Positions 17,824 through 25,891 of a DNA stretch of 64,000 bases are shown piece by piece; position 1 is the first letter of the stretch; each line of letters starts with the position of its first letter. Position numbers and translations under genes: made by a program. The notes under the pieces are model-generated. The model searched no databases. It had not been told where the DNA came from and worked only from the letters and a program-made list of their open reading frames with translations. This DNA is from Parahaliea mediterranea (GTDB lineage: Bacteria; Pseudomonadota; Gammaproteobacteria; Pseudomonadales; Halieaceae), in NCBI RefSeq assembly GCF_017255185.1, contig NZ_JAFKCZ010000001.1:310001-374000 (forward strand). Reading direction: 5' to 3'.

Positions 17824-19194
17824 CTAGTCTTCCAGTTTGAGCTTTTGCAGCCGGTAGCGCAGGCTGCGGAAGCTGATGCCCAGCTGCTTGGCGGTGGCGG
17901 TCTTGTTCCAGCGGCACTGTTCCAGCGCCGCGCTGATGATCTGTCGCTCCACGTCCTCGAGGTAGCCCTCCAGATCGCCCATCGCGGCCTCGATATCGGG
18001 GGAAATCGCCGCGGGTCCGGAGCCGCCGGGCGCGCCGGTGCTGCCGCCCGCGAACTGCAGATCGTCGGCGGTGATGCGCGGGCCTTCGCTCAGTGCCCAG
18101 GCCCGTTCCAGGATGTTTTCCAGCTCCCGCACATTGCCGGGAAAGTGGTAGCGCCGCATGGCGTCCAGGGCCGAGGCGTCGAGTGCGGGCGGTTTGTCGC
18201 CCTCGGCGCCGACGCGGCGCAGTACCGCGTCGACCAGTGCCGGCAGGTCCTCCAGGCGATCGCGCAGGGGCGGCACCTGAACATCGATGACGTGAATGCG
18301 GTAGTACAGGTCGTTGCGGAAACGGCCGGCGGCCACCTCGGCGGCGAGATCCTTGTGTGTGGCGCTCAGCAGGCGCACGTCGGTGGGTTGTTCCGCGCTG
18401 CCGCCCACCGGACGTACGGCCTTTTCCTGAATGGCGCGCAGCAGCTTGACCTGCATCGCCAGGGGCAGGTCGGCCACCTCGTCGAGGAACAGAGTCCCGC
18501 CCTGGGCGGCCTGGAACAAGCCCGGCTTGTCCTGGATGGCGCCGGTAAAGCTCCCTTTTACATGGCCGAACAGCTCGCTCTCCATCAATTCGTGGGGGAT
18601 GGCGCCGCAGTTGACGGCGACGAAGGACGCGTTGGCGCGCGGACCGTGGTTGTGGATCAGGCGGGCCACGACTTCCTTGCCGCTGCCGGATTCGCCCTGG
18701 ATATGTACCGGGGCCTGGCTGCGGGCCAGTTTGAGTGCCTGCTGCCTGAGGGTGGCAATGGCCGGGCTGTCGCCTATCAGGCTGGGGCCCCGCGCGGGGT
18801 CCTGGGGTGTGGCGCGTGCCTCCCCGGCGTCGCTGAGCTTGAGCGCGGAACTCACCAGGCTGCGCAGGCGCTCCAGTTCGATGGGTTTGCTGATGAAGTC
18901 GAAGGCACCCGCCTTGAGGGCCGAGATTGCCGTCTCCACGCTGCCGTGGGCGGTGATCATTGCCACCGGCACCTCGGGGAAATCCCGTTGGATGTATTCC
19001 ACCAGGCTGATGCCGTTGCCATCGGGCAGACGCATGTCCGTCAGGCAGAGGTCTGGGTGTTCCTCGCGCATGCGTCGCTCGGCTTCACCCAGGCTGGCGG
19101 CGCTGCAGGTGTTGAGCCCCATGCGGCTGAGGGTGATGTCCAGCAGCTCTCGGATGTCGGGTTCGTCGTCGACGATCAATACGGTCTGGGTCAT
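17824..19194 (-). CDS. pilR: Sigma-54 dependent response regulator PilR
   Basis: PilR activates pilin transcription with RpoN when phosphorylated by PilS. The 456-residue chain has a receiver domain (phospho-acceptor D53 in LTDMRLPDGNG, lysine in FISKPIELE), then an AAA+ domain with Walker A GESGSGKE, Walker B GGTLFLDEVADL and the sigma-54 contact loop GSFTGA, the variant also known from Pseudomonas PilR. The C-terminal Fis-type helix-turn-helix reads CRWNKTATAKQLGISFRSLR. It starts 11 nt after pilS ends, so the two form one operon. Two dyads with CTGTC half-sites before the LamG/PKD gene at 41 kb resemble described PilR sites and are possible targets. Confidence 0.96.
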   Translation of the reverse strand: MTQTVLIVDDEPDIRELLDITLSRMGLNTCSAASLGEAERRMREEHPDLCLTDMRLPDGNGISLVEYIQRDFPEVPVAMITAHGSVETAISALKAGAFDFISKPIELERLRSLVSSALKLSDAGEARATPQDPARGPSLIGDSPAIATLRQQALKLARSQAPVHIQGESGSGKEVVARLIHNHGPRANASFVAVNCGAIPHELMESELFGHVKGSFTGAIQDKPGLFQAAQGGTLFLDEVADLPLAMQVKLLRAIQEKAVRPVGGSAEQPTDVRLLSATHKDLAAEVAAGRFRNDLYYRIHVIDVQVPPLRDRLEDLPALVDAVLRRVGAEGDKPPALDASALDAMRRYHFPGNVRELENILERAWALSEGPRITADDLQFAGGSTGAPGGSGPAAISPDIEAAMGDLEGYLEDVERQIISAALEQCRWNKTATAKQLGISFRSLRYRLQKLKLED

Positions 19195-19205
19195 ATGCGG
19201 CTAGT

Positions 19206-20858
19206 CTAAAGTGCGCGCTTGTTCAGCGCCAGGCGGAAGCAGCTCTCGCCCTTGTTCGTGGGGGCGTAACGCAGGGAGGCGTTGTTGATCTCGCAAAGCT
19301 CCTGGCACAGGTACAGCCCCATCCCGCTGCCGGATTCCACGGTGGTGTAAAAGGGCTCGAACAGCTTGTTCTGGTCCTGGGGCGGTACCCCGGCGCCGTA
19401 GTCGATGACATCGATCAGGCACTGGCTGGACTGGAAGTCCAGCGCCACCTCGATGCGCGCTCGCTCGTGACCGGTTGCCAGCTTGCTGTGGCGCAGGGCG
19501 TTGTCGAGCAGGTTGCCAAGCACCCGGCGCAGGTTTTCCGGGTCGAACTCCACCAGCAGGTCGCGGTAGCTGCAGTCCACGGTGATGTCGGCGGGGCGGT
19601 TGAGGGTGTCGAGGTAATCGCCGACAAACTTCGCCAACCACTCGGCCAATAGCAGGTACTCCGGTTTCGGGGGTTCGCGGCGGGAGATCTGCATCACGCT
19701 CTCGACGATCTGGTTCACCCGCGCGCTGTGTTCCTGGATGATCTCCGCCAGGCGGCGGTCCGGGGCTTGCAGGTCGGGGGATTCCTGCAGCAGTTGCGCG
19801 GCGTGGCTGATGGCTCCCAGGGGGTTGCGAATTTCGTGGGCGATACTGGCGGTGAGCCGGCCCAGGGATGTGAGCTTAAGGGCCTGGGCGTACTGGGTAA
19901 CGGGGGTGTAGTCCTCCACGAACACCAGCGCCTCGCCCTGGCTGCCGGGTTGCAGTTCGCGGAAGTTGGCGATCACCGGGGGCGCGCCCTCCTGCACGGA
20001 AAAGGGCTGTGCCCGGTGCAGGCCGCTGTCGCGCCAGTGTTCGTACTGGTACGCCAGTTCCTCGCTGTATTCCGCCAGTTGCCGCCCCTGTTCCACGGTG
20101 AGGGGGCGTTCCGGCGCCAGCAGTCCGGTGGCGGCCTTGTTCATCACCCGTACCCGACCCTCGCTGGATACCAGCAGGATGCCGGTCTGCATATGCTGCA
20201 CAATCTGCTCGTTGAGGCGTTGCAGGTTGTACAGGTCGCTGGCCCGGGTCCGCGCCAGCTCCTCGGCGCGTCCCAGGCGGTTGGCGATGGCCTGTACCAT
20301 CAGCGACACGCCGAACAGCAGCAGGCCGAGCAGGCCCGCGGGGAACAAGGCATTGATGGCGAGCTTGTGGACCACCACCAGGCGCGCGGTGTCCAGCAGG
20401 ATGGCCAGTACGCTCAACGCCGCCACCAGGGTCGCCAGGGTTCGGTTGGTTATCATCACCGCGCTGGCCGCGACCGTGATCACCAGTAGAATGGGCAGGC
20501 CGCTCACCATGCCGCCGCTGGCGTCGGCCAGCAGGGTGATGGCGGCGATATCCACCAGGAAAACCAGGAACAGGTAGCGGTGGTTCTGGTGCCAGTTGGC
20601 CGACAGAGAGCCCATCAGGACAACGCTGGTGGCGACATAGGCGATGGCCACGCCAATGTACAGCGGCGGGTTCAGCCCGCCCACCAGCTGCCGGGTATTG
20701 GGGCTGACCAGCATGATCAGCAACACCACCGACAGCAGTGAGCGGTAGGCCACGTAGATGCGGAACAGGGTGGTGTTCTGCTTGCTGCTACTGGTGGTGA
20801 CGGGGTTGGTCAGTATCGAAGGCCGGTTCAAAGTCGCCCTGCTGTCGTTGTATGCCAC
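19206..20858 (-). CDS. pilS: Sensor histidine kinase PilS
   Basis: PilS is the membrane sensor partner of PilR. From GTG 20858 it has 550 residues. About six hydrophobic segments occupy residues 35-190. A PAS-like region follows (about 215-320), then the dimerisation/H-box SIAHEIRNPLGAISHAA with phospho-accepting H341, the N-box NLLDNALRHS, and the ATP lid with DYGAGVPP and GSGMGLYLC. Family length and topology match P. aeruginosa PilS, which monitors pilin in the membrane. The exact start could be up to about 30 codons later, because the first residues (rich in Ser, Thr and Asn) are not conserved. It is transcribed with pilR and away from nadE. Confidence 0.94.
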   Translation of the reverse strand: MAYNDSRATLNRPSILTNPVTTSSSKQNTTLFRIYVAYRSLLSVVLLIMLVSPNTRQLVGGLNPPLYIGVAIAYVATSVVLMGSLSANWHQNHRYLFLVFLVDIAAITLLADASGGMVSGLPILLVITVAASAVMITNRTLATLVAALSVLAILLDTARLVVVHKLAINALFPAGLLGLLLFGVSLMVQAIANRLGRAEELARTRASDLYNLQRLNEQIVQHMQTGILLVSSEGRVRVMNKAATGLLAPERPLTVEQGRQLAEYSEELAYQYEHWRDSGLHRAQPFSVQEGAPPVIANFRELQPGSQGEALVFVEDYTPVTQYAQALKLTSLGRLTASIAHEIRNPLGAISHAAQLLQESPDLQAPDRRLAEIIQEHSARVNQIVESVMQISRREPPKPEYLLLAEWLAKFVGDYLDTLNRPADITVDCSYRDLLVEFDPENLRRVLGNLLDNALRHSKLATGHERARIEVALDFQSSQCLIDVIDYGAGVPPQDQNKLFEPFYTTVESGSGMGLYLCQELCEINNASLRYAPTNKGESCFRLALNKRAL

Positions 20859-20970
20859 CCGGGCCCTGCCCGGGCCGGTTCGCGGTAGGGCACAGTGTAA
20901 CGTAAGCCGGGAGCAGGGTCCCCACGGCCCGTCGGGTCGCCACCTGCGGCCCGTTGATGTCTTGTCCGGA

Positions 20971-21015
20971 ACTCTCCAGTCCGGGACTCTCCAGTCCGGG
21001 ACTCTCCAGTCCGGG
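20971..21015 (+). repeat. Three tandem 15-nt repeats between pilS and nadE
   Basis: The unit ACTCTCCAGTCCGGG occurs three times head to tail, with a decayed partial unit on each side (CTTGTCCGGA before, ACTGG after). It lies in the divergent pilS/nadE promoter region. It may be simple slippage or a set of regulator sites; nothing distinguishes these. Confidence 0.75.
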
Positions 21016-21081
21016 ACTGGCCATGGTGGACGCTTTCCCGGAGAATACGGGGCCCGGCGGTTTGAGCAGATTTTAACCTAG

Positions 21082-22713
21082 ATGACGACCCTGAATATTC
21101 TCATGGCCCAGATGAACACCCTGGTGGGTGGCTTCGAGGGCAATACCCAAAAGGTGATCGAAACCATCCAGCGCGCCGAGGCCGAGCACGCCGCGCCGGT
21201 GGTGGTGTTCCCCGAGCTGACCCTCAGCGGCTATCCGCCGGAAGACCTGCTGTTGCGGCCCAGCATCGAAATCCGTGTTGCCAAGGCCCTGGACCAGGTC
21301 CGCGCGGCCATGACCGGTGGCGCGTGGGTGATCCTGGGTTATCCCCGGCGCATCGGCACCGCCCTGTACAACGTGGCCGGCGTGCTGCACCGCGGCCAGG
21401 TGGTGGCGGAATACCGCAAGCAGAGCCTGCCCAACTACCAGGTGTTCGACGAGAAACGTTATTTCGAGGCGGGCGATGAGCCCTGCGTGGTGGACATTGA
21501 CGGCGTGCGCGTGGGCCTTACCGTGTGCGAGGATATCTGGGAGCCCGGTCCCGCCCGACAGGCCGCCCGCGCCGGTGCCGAACTGTTGCTGAACATCAAT
21601 TCCTCGCCCTATCACCGGGGCAAGCGGGGCGAGCGCTGGCGCCTGGTCGGCGAGCGCGCCCGCGCCGCGGGCATTCCCATCGTCTACGTCAACCAGGTGG
21701 GTGGCCAGGACGAGCTGGTGTTCGACGGCGGGTCCTTCGCGGTTTCCGCGCGCGGCGACGTGTGCGGCGCGGCGCCCAATTTCGAGGAGGGGGAATACTG
21801 GCTGCAGGCGCGGCGTGGCGACACCGGTATCGAGCTTGAAGGCCTGGCGGCGGCCCCCCCCATGGACGAGCTGGAAGCCACCTGGCAGGCCCTGGTGCTG
21901 GGCGTGCGCGACTACGTCAACAAGAACCGCTTCCGCGGCGTGGTGCTGGGGTTGTCCGGCGGGGTCGACTCCGCGCTGACCCTGGCGGTGGCGGTGGAAG
22001 CGCTGGGGCCGGACCGGGTGGAAGCGGTGATGATGCCCTTCCGCTACACCGCCCAGATGAGCGTGGAAGACGCCGCCGAGCAATCCGCGACCCTGGGCGT
22101 CAAGCACAAGGTGATCTCGATCGAGCCCATGTACGAGGCCTTCATGACGGGCTTGCGGGAGGAGTTCGTCGGGCTGGAGGCGGATACCACCGAGGAAAAC
22201 CTGCAGGCTCGCTGTCGCGGCGTGCTGTTGATGTCGATTTCCAACAAAAAGGGCCTGCTGGTGCTGACCACGGGCAACAAGAGCGAGCTGGCGGTGGGTT
22301 ACTCCACCCTGTACGGCGACATGGCCGGCGGTTTCGATGTGCTCAAGGATGTGCCCAAGACCCTGGTCTACGAGCTGTGTCGCTATCGCAACCGTCTCGG
22401 TCCCTGCATCCCGGAACGGGTGATCGAACGCCCGCCCTCGGCGGAGCTGCGTCCCGACCAGCAGGACCAGGACAGCCTGCCGCCCTATGACGTGCTCGAC
22501 CGCATTCTCGAATTGTATGTGGAACAAGATTGCAGCGCGTCCGCGATTATCGCATCGGGGATGGATCCGGACGACGTGCACCGGGTATTGCGCCTGGTGG
22601 ACCTGAACGAGTACAAGCGGCGCCAGGCGCCCATCGGCGTGCGTATCACCCAGCGTGGCTTCGGTCGCGACCGGCGCTATCCGATTACCTCGGGGTGGAC
22701 CCTGGGGGACTAG
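21082..22713 (+). CDS. nadE: Glutamine-dependent NAD+ synthetase
   Basis: This enzyme amidates deamido-NAD to NAD+ using glutamine-derived ammonia. The 543-residue protein has an N-terminal nitrilase-type glutaminase domain with the catalytic triad E45 (FPELTLSGYPPEDLL), K113 (AEYRKQSLPNY) and C149 (LTVCEDIWEPG). The C-terminal synthetase domain has the ATP pyrophosphatase loop LSGGVDSAL (near 294) and TTGNKSELAVGYSTLYGDMAGG. Length is normal for the fused type. The ATG at 21082 follows a TAG by one base and lacks a strong ribosome site. In Pseudomonas pilS lies next to bamD; here nadE is between them, flanked by the 15-nt repeats on one side and REPs on the other. Confidence 0.96.
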   Translation: MTTLNILMAQMNTLVGGFEGNTQKVIETIQRAEAEHAAPVVVFPELTLSGYPPEDLLLRPSIEIRVAKALDQVRAAMTGGAWVILGYPRRIGTALYNVAGVLHRGQVVAEYRKQSLPNYQVFDEKRYFEAGDEPCVVDIDGVRVGLTVCEDIWEPGPARQAARAGAELLLNINSSPYHRGKRGERWRLVGERARAAGIPIVYVNQVGGQDELVFDGGSFAVSARGDVCGAAPNFEEGEYWLQARRGDTGIELEGLAAAPPMDELEATWQALVLGVRDYVNKNRFRGVVLGLSGGVDSALTLAVAVEALGPDRVEAVMMPFRYTAQMSVEDAAEQSATLGVKHKVISIEPMYEAFMTGLREEFVGLEADTTEENLQARCRGVLLMSISNKKGLLVLTTGNKSELAVGYSTLYGDMAGGFDVLKDVPKTLVYELCRYRNRLGPCIPERVIERPPSAELRPDQQDQDSLPPYDVLDRILELYVEQDCSASAIIASGMDPDDVHRVLRLVDLNEYKRRQAPIGVRITQRGFGRDRRYPITSGWTLGD

Positions 22714-22728
22714 GGTTCGGCGGGTTGT

Positions 22729-22889
22729 GGCCGAATGAATTCGGCCCTACGCGGTGAGATGCCCTAGCTTGGGTTTGGCCGAATGAATTCGGCCCTACAA
22801 GGTCTGGTGCCTGGTCTGGGTTTGGCCGAATGATTCCGGCCCCGCAGGGTGTGGTGCTTGCCCCCCTGTAGGGCCGAATTCATTCGGCC
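22729..22889. repeat. REP cluster between nadE and bamD with GGCCGAAT/ATTCGGCC stems
   Basis: Four copies lie between the convergent nadE and bamD genes: 22729-22750 and 22777-22798 (reverse, ending CTAC), 22824-22845 (reverse, decayed, ending CCGC) and 22868-22889 (forward, GTAG head). All have the stem GGCCGAAT paired with ATTCGGCC, so the T-A pair of the first class is replaced by C-G on both arms. The reverse copies are 47-48 nt apart. As hairpins between convergent genes they may also help stop transcription. Confidence 0.9.
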
Positions 22890-22897
22890 GATGTGCC

Positions 22898-23779
22898 TTA
22901 TTCGAAGGTTTCCCGGTTGTCGAACTGGGGCGGCTCCGGCGGATCGAACAGGCCGAAAGTCGCCTTGTTGACCCAGGAGCGCTGCACGCCGTCCAGGGTG
23001 TAGACGCTGTCGAAGTTGCCGTCCTTGTCCAGGGAGGGGTGTTCCGGGTAGTTCAGCGCCAGCACGTCGATGGCGTCCTCCGCCAGGTCGTTCATACCCA
23101 GCAGAATATAGCCCTGGGCCATTACCGCCAGGCCGTCGGCCACCGCCGGGGTGCGCTGGAAATGCTCCACCACATAGCGGCCGCGGTTGGCGGCGGCCAG
23201 GTAGGCGCCGCGGCGGAAGTAGTAGTTGGCCACGTTGATCTCGTGGCGCGCCAGCAGGTTGCGCAGGTGGACCATGCGCGCCTTGGCGTCGGCGGCGTAG
23301 GGGCTATCGGGATAGCGGGACACCAGCTGGGCGAATTCAGCGAAGGCCTCCCTGGCGTGGCTGGTGTCGCGCTTGGTGTCGTCGGTGGGCAAGAAGCGCG
23401 AGAACAGGTCCTGGCTGCCGGAGTAGGCCGCCAGGCCCTTCATGTAGTAGGCGTAGTCCACGTTGGGATGCTGGGGGTGCAGGCGGATAAAGCGGTCCGC
23501 CGCTTCCACCGCCGCCTCGTGCTCGTAGGCGCCGTAGTGGGCGTAGATCAGCTCCAGCTGGGCCTGCTCGGCGTACTTGCCGAAGGGGTAGCGCGATTCC
23601 AGCAACTGCAGGCTGCGCACCGCGAGGTCGTAGTTGCTGTTATTGAGGTAGCGCTGGGCCTCCCGGTACATTTGCTGCTCGCCGGCATCGGCGGCGATGT
23701 CGGGGCTGTCGTTGCCGGAGCAGGCGACGAGGCCGCCCAGTAGCAGGAGTGTTGCGACGATTCTGAGTGATTTCAACAA
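22898..23779 (-). CDS. bamD: Outer membrane assembly lipoprotein BamD
   Basis: BamD is an essential lipoprotein of the BAM complex that inserts beta-barrel proteins into the outer membrane. The signal peptide reads [20 protein letters not shown], with lipobox LVAC and lipidated Cys at residue 20. The mature part has tetratricopeptide repeats with family signatures [60 protein letters not shown] and [16 protein letters not shown] place the start at TTG 23779, directly before the signal peptide. The open frame runs on to 23890 but that part is unconserved and overlaps the divergent rluD leader; the true start is uncertain by a few codons. Length is 293 residues, slightly more than E. coli. Confidence 0.92.
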   Translation of the reverse strand: MLKSLRIVATLLLLGGLVACSGNDSPDIAADAGEQQMYREAQRYLNNSNYDLAVRSLQLLESRYPFGKYAEQAQLELIYAHYGAYEHEAAVEAADRFIRLHPQHPNVDYAYYMKGLAAYSGSQDLFSRFLPTDDTKRDTSHAREAFAEFAQLVSRYPDSPYAADAKARMVHLRNLLARHEINVANYYFRRGAYLAAANRGRYVVEHFQRTPAVADGLAVMAQGYILLGMNDLAEDAIDVLALNYPEHPSLDKDGNFDSVYTLDGVQRSWVNKATFGLFDPPEPPQFDNRETFE

Positions 23780-23889
23780 GTTGGCGACCGCTGGCGTGAT
23801 AGACTGTATTCGGGATTGTGGGAGCGTATTTAACCACAGTGGCGCGGGGGCATAAACAGCTCCCGCCAGTTGCATTTCAAGGGAGCACA

Positions 23890-24870
23890 ATGGCGGAAAC
23901 GGTCAGCGAACAGGCAGTGATCACCCCGGAACTGAACGGCGAGCGCCTGGACGCGGCCGCGGCGCGCCTGTTCCCGGCCTATTCCCGCTCGCGGCTGCAG
24001 GCCTGGATCAAGAGCGGCGCCCTGCGCCTGGACGGCGAGAGCTGCCGTCCCCGGGACAAGGTGCGCGCCGGGGCGACGCTGGCGCTGGAGGCGGAGCTGG
24101 AGGCGGAGGTCACGTGGCAGCCGGAGGCCATCGCCCTGGATATCGTCTACGAGGACGACAGTATCCTGGTGTTGAACAAGCCCGCGGGCCTGGTGGTGCA
24201 CCCCGCGGCGGGGCACGCCGACGGCACCCTGGTCAACGCGCTGCTCAATCACGTCCCGGCGATGGAAAACCTGCCCCGGGGCGGCATCGTGCACCGCCTC
24301 GACAAGGAAACCTCCGGCCTGATGGTCGCCGCCAAATCCCTGCCGGCGCACCACAGCCTGGTGGCCCAACTCCAGGCTCGCAGCGTCAAGCGCCAGTATT
24401 GCGCGATTTGCGTGGGTGCCATGACCGGCGGCGGCACTATCGATGAGCCCATCGGGCGCCACCCGCGCCAGCGCAAGAAGATGGCGGTGGTGGCGGTGGG
24501 GGGCAAGCCCGCGGTGACCCACTACCGCATCGCGCAGCGCTTTGGCCACCACACCCGGGTGGCGGTCAACCTGGAGACCGGTCGCACCCACCAGATTCGG
24601 GTGCATATGGCCCACCGCAAATACCCGCTGGTGGGCGATCCGGTGTACGGTGGCCGGCCGCGCATTCCCAAGGGCGCCTCAAGCGACCTGATCGAGGCCC
24701 TGCGCGGTTTTCCCCGCCAGGCCCTGCACGCCGAGGCGCTGGGATTGGTGCATCCGTTGACCGGCGAGGCGATGCAGTTCGAGTGCCCGCTGCCGGCGGA
24801 TATCGCGGCCCTGTTGGCGGTGCTCGCCAGCGAGGATCCGGTGGATGCCGGTGCCGCCAGCCCTTATTGA
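23890..24870 (+). CDS. rluD: 23S rRNA pseudouridine synthase RluD
   Basis: RluD makes pseudouridines 1911, 1915 and 1917 in helix 69 of 23S rRNA. ATG 23890 follows a good GGGAG site and gives 326 residues. An N-terminal S4 domain ([20 protein letters not shown]) precedes the catalytic domain with [16 protein letters not shown]138 is the catalytic aspartate. [18 protein letters not shown] and [11 protein letters not shown] are further RluA-family motifs. It is divergent from bamD, as in Pseudomonas and E. coli. Its 3' end overlaps pgeF by 26 nt in another frame, which indicates translational coupling. Confidence 0.96.
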   Translation: MAETVSEQAVITPELNGERLDAAAARLFPAYSRSRLQAWIKSGALRLDGESCRPRDKVRAGATLALEAELEAEVTWQPEAIALDIVYEDDSILVLNKPAGLVVHPAAGHADGTLVNALLNHVPAMENLPRGGIVHRLDKETSGLMVAAKSLPAHHSLVAQLQARSVKRQYCAICVGAMTGGGTIDEPIGRHPRQRKKMAVVAVGGKPAVTHYRIAQRFGHHTRVAVNLETGRTHQIRVHMAHRKYPLVGDPVYGGRPRIPKGASSDLIEALRGFPRQALHAEALGLVHPLTGEAMQFECPLPADIAALLAVLASEDPVDAGAASPY

Positions 24871-25588
24871 GGCCGACTGGCCCGCTCCCCCCGGGGTGCG
24901 GGCCTTTTGCACCACCCGCCGGGGCGGTTGCGGCGCACCGCCCTTCGACAGCTTCAATCTCGGTCACCATGTGGGCGATCCGGCCTGTGCACAGAACCGT
25001 CGCTGTTTGCAGGCGCTGCTGCCTGGTGGCGCCCGGCTGCAATGGTTGCAGCAGGTCCACGGCACCGCGGTGGTGGAAGTCCCGTCGAGGGTTTTCACAC
25101 CCGAGGCCGATGCCAGCTGGACTCGCACCCGCGGCGCGGCCTGCGCGGTACTGACCGCGGACTGCCTGCCGGTGCTATTTTGCGACCGCGGCGGCACCCG
25201 GGTCGCCGCGGCCCACGCCGGCTGGCGCGGCCTGGCGGCGGGGGTGCTGGAGGCGACGGTGTCAGCGATCGGCGTGGCGCCCGCCGAATTACTGGCCTGG
25301 CTGGGGCCGGCGATCGGCCCGCGGGCCTTCGAAGTGGGACCGGAGGTGCGCGCGGCCTTTTGCGCGGGCGCCGATGACGCCGAGGCCGCCTGTTTCGAGC
25401 CCTCGGGTCGGCCAGGGCACTACTTTGCCGACCTCTACGCCCTGGCCCGCCTGCGCCTGGCGCGCGCTGGACTGACCGCGGTCCACGGCGGTGGACATTG
25501 CACCTTCAGCGACGCCGAGCACTTTTTCTCCTACCGCCGGGACGGCAATACCGGCCGCATGGCCTCCATCGTCACGCTCGCCCCCTGA
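24845..25588 (+). CDS. pgeF: Peptidoglycan editing factor PgeF (YfiH/DUF152 family)
   Basis: The 247-residue protein belongs to the YfiH family, once called polyphenol oxidase or laccase domain proteins and now tied to removal of wrong amino acids from peptidoglycan precursors. Visible metal-site motifs are QQVHGTAVVEV, LTADCLPVLF and AAHAGWRGLAAGV, which supply the conserved His, Cys and His. The C-terminus has the family ending DAEHFFSYRRDGNTGRMASI. It starts within the last 26 nt of rluD. The rluD-pgeF-clpB order equals that of Pseudomonas. Confidence 0.93.
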   Translation: MPVPPALIEADWPAPPGVRAFCTTRRGGCGAPPFDSFNLGHHVGDPACAQNRRCLQALLPGGARLQWLQQVHGTAVVEVPSRVFTPEADASWTRTRGAACAVLTADCLPVLFCDRGGTRVAAAHAGWRGLAAGVLEATVSAIGVAPAELLAWLGPAIGPRAFEVGPEVRAAFCAGADDAEAACFEPSGRPGHYFADLYALARLRLARAGLTAVHGGGHCTFSDAEHFFSYRRDGNTGRMASIVTLAP

Positions 25589-25655
25589 CTACCGCCGCGC
25601 AACGCGGCATCTCGGGGTATTTCACGCCCGTTTACGGCCGAATTTGACGCCCTGT

Positions 25656-25772
25656 GTAGGGTCGAATTCATTCGACCAAAAGCGGCGGAATGAATGACCC
25701 GAAAAGAGGGGCCCGCTGTCCGCCCTACAGGGTGGTTCCTCCCGGCCTCTGTAGGGTCGAATTTATTCGACC
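25656..25772. repeat. REP cluster upstream of clpB
   Basis: Three copies lie in the gap between pgeF and clpB: forward GTAG-headed copies at 25656-25677 and 25751-25772 (arms GGTCGAAT/ATTCGACC) and a reverse long-form copy at 25684-25728 (arms GGCGGA and TCCGCC with the 23-nt insert). The paired forward/reverse layout joined by AAAAGC is the same as at 10.8 kb. The last copy ends 27 nt before the clpB heat-shock promoter. No gene is seen in this 303-nt gap. Confidence 0.9.
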
Positions 25773-25799
25773 AAATACGCCCCTGGAGCTATAACCCCA

Positions 25800-25828
25800 C
25801 TTGAAACAGGGCCATTCCTCCCCCATAT
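25800..25828 (+). promoter_or_regulatory. Sigma-32 (RpoH) heat-shock promoter of clpB
   Basis: CTTGAAA at 25800-25806 and CCCCATAT at 25821-25828, separated by 14 nt, match the sigma-32 consensus (CTTGAAA, 11-16 nt, CCCCATNT) at every consensus position. It lies 63 nt upstream of clpB, a known heat-shock gene in proteobacteria. Transcription should start near 25835. Confidence 0.9.
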
Positions 25829-25891
25829 CTGCAGGCAGAGTTCAAACAACCGCTCCCGCCGCAAGCCGGAGGTTGAAGGAGAATCACACGC

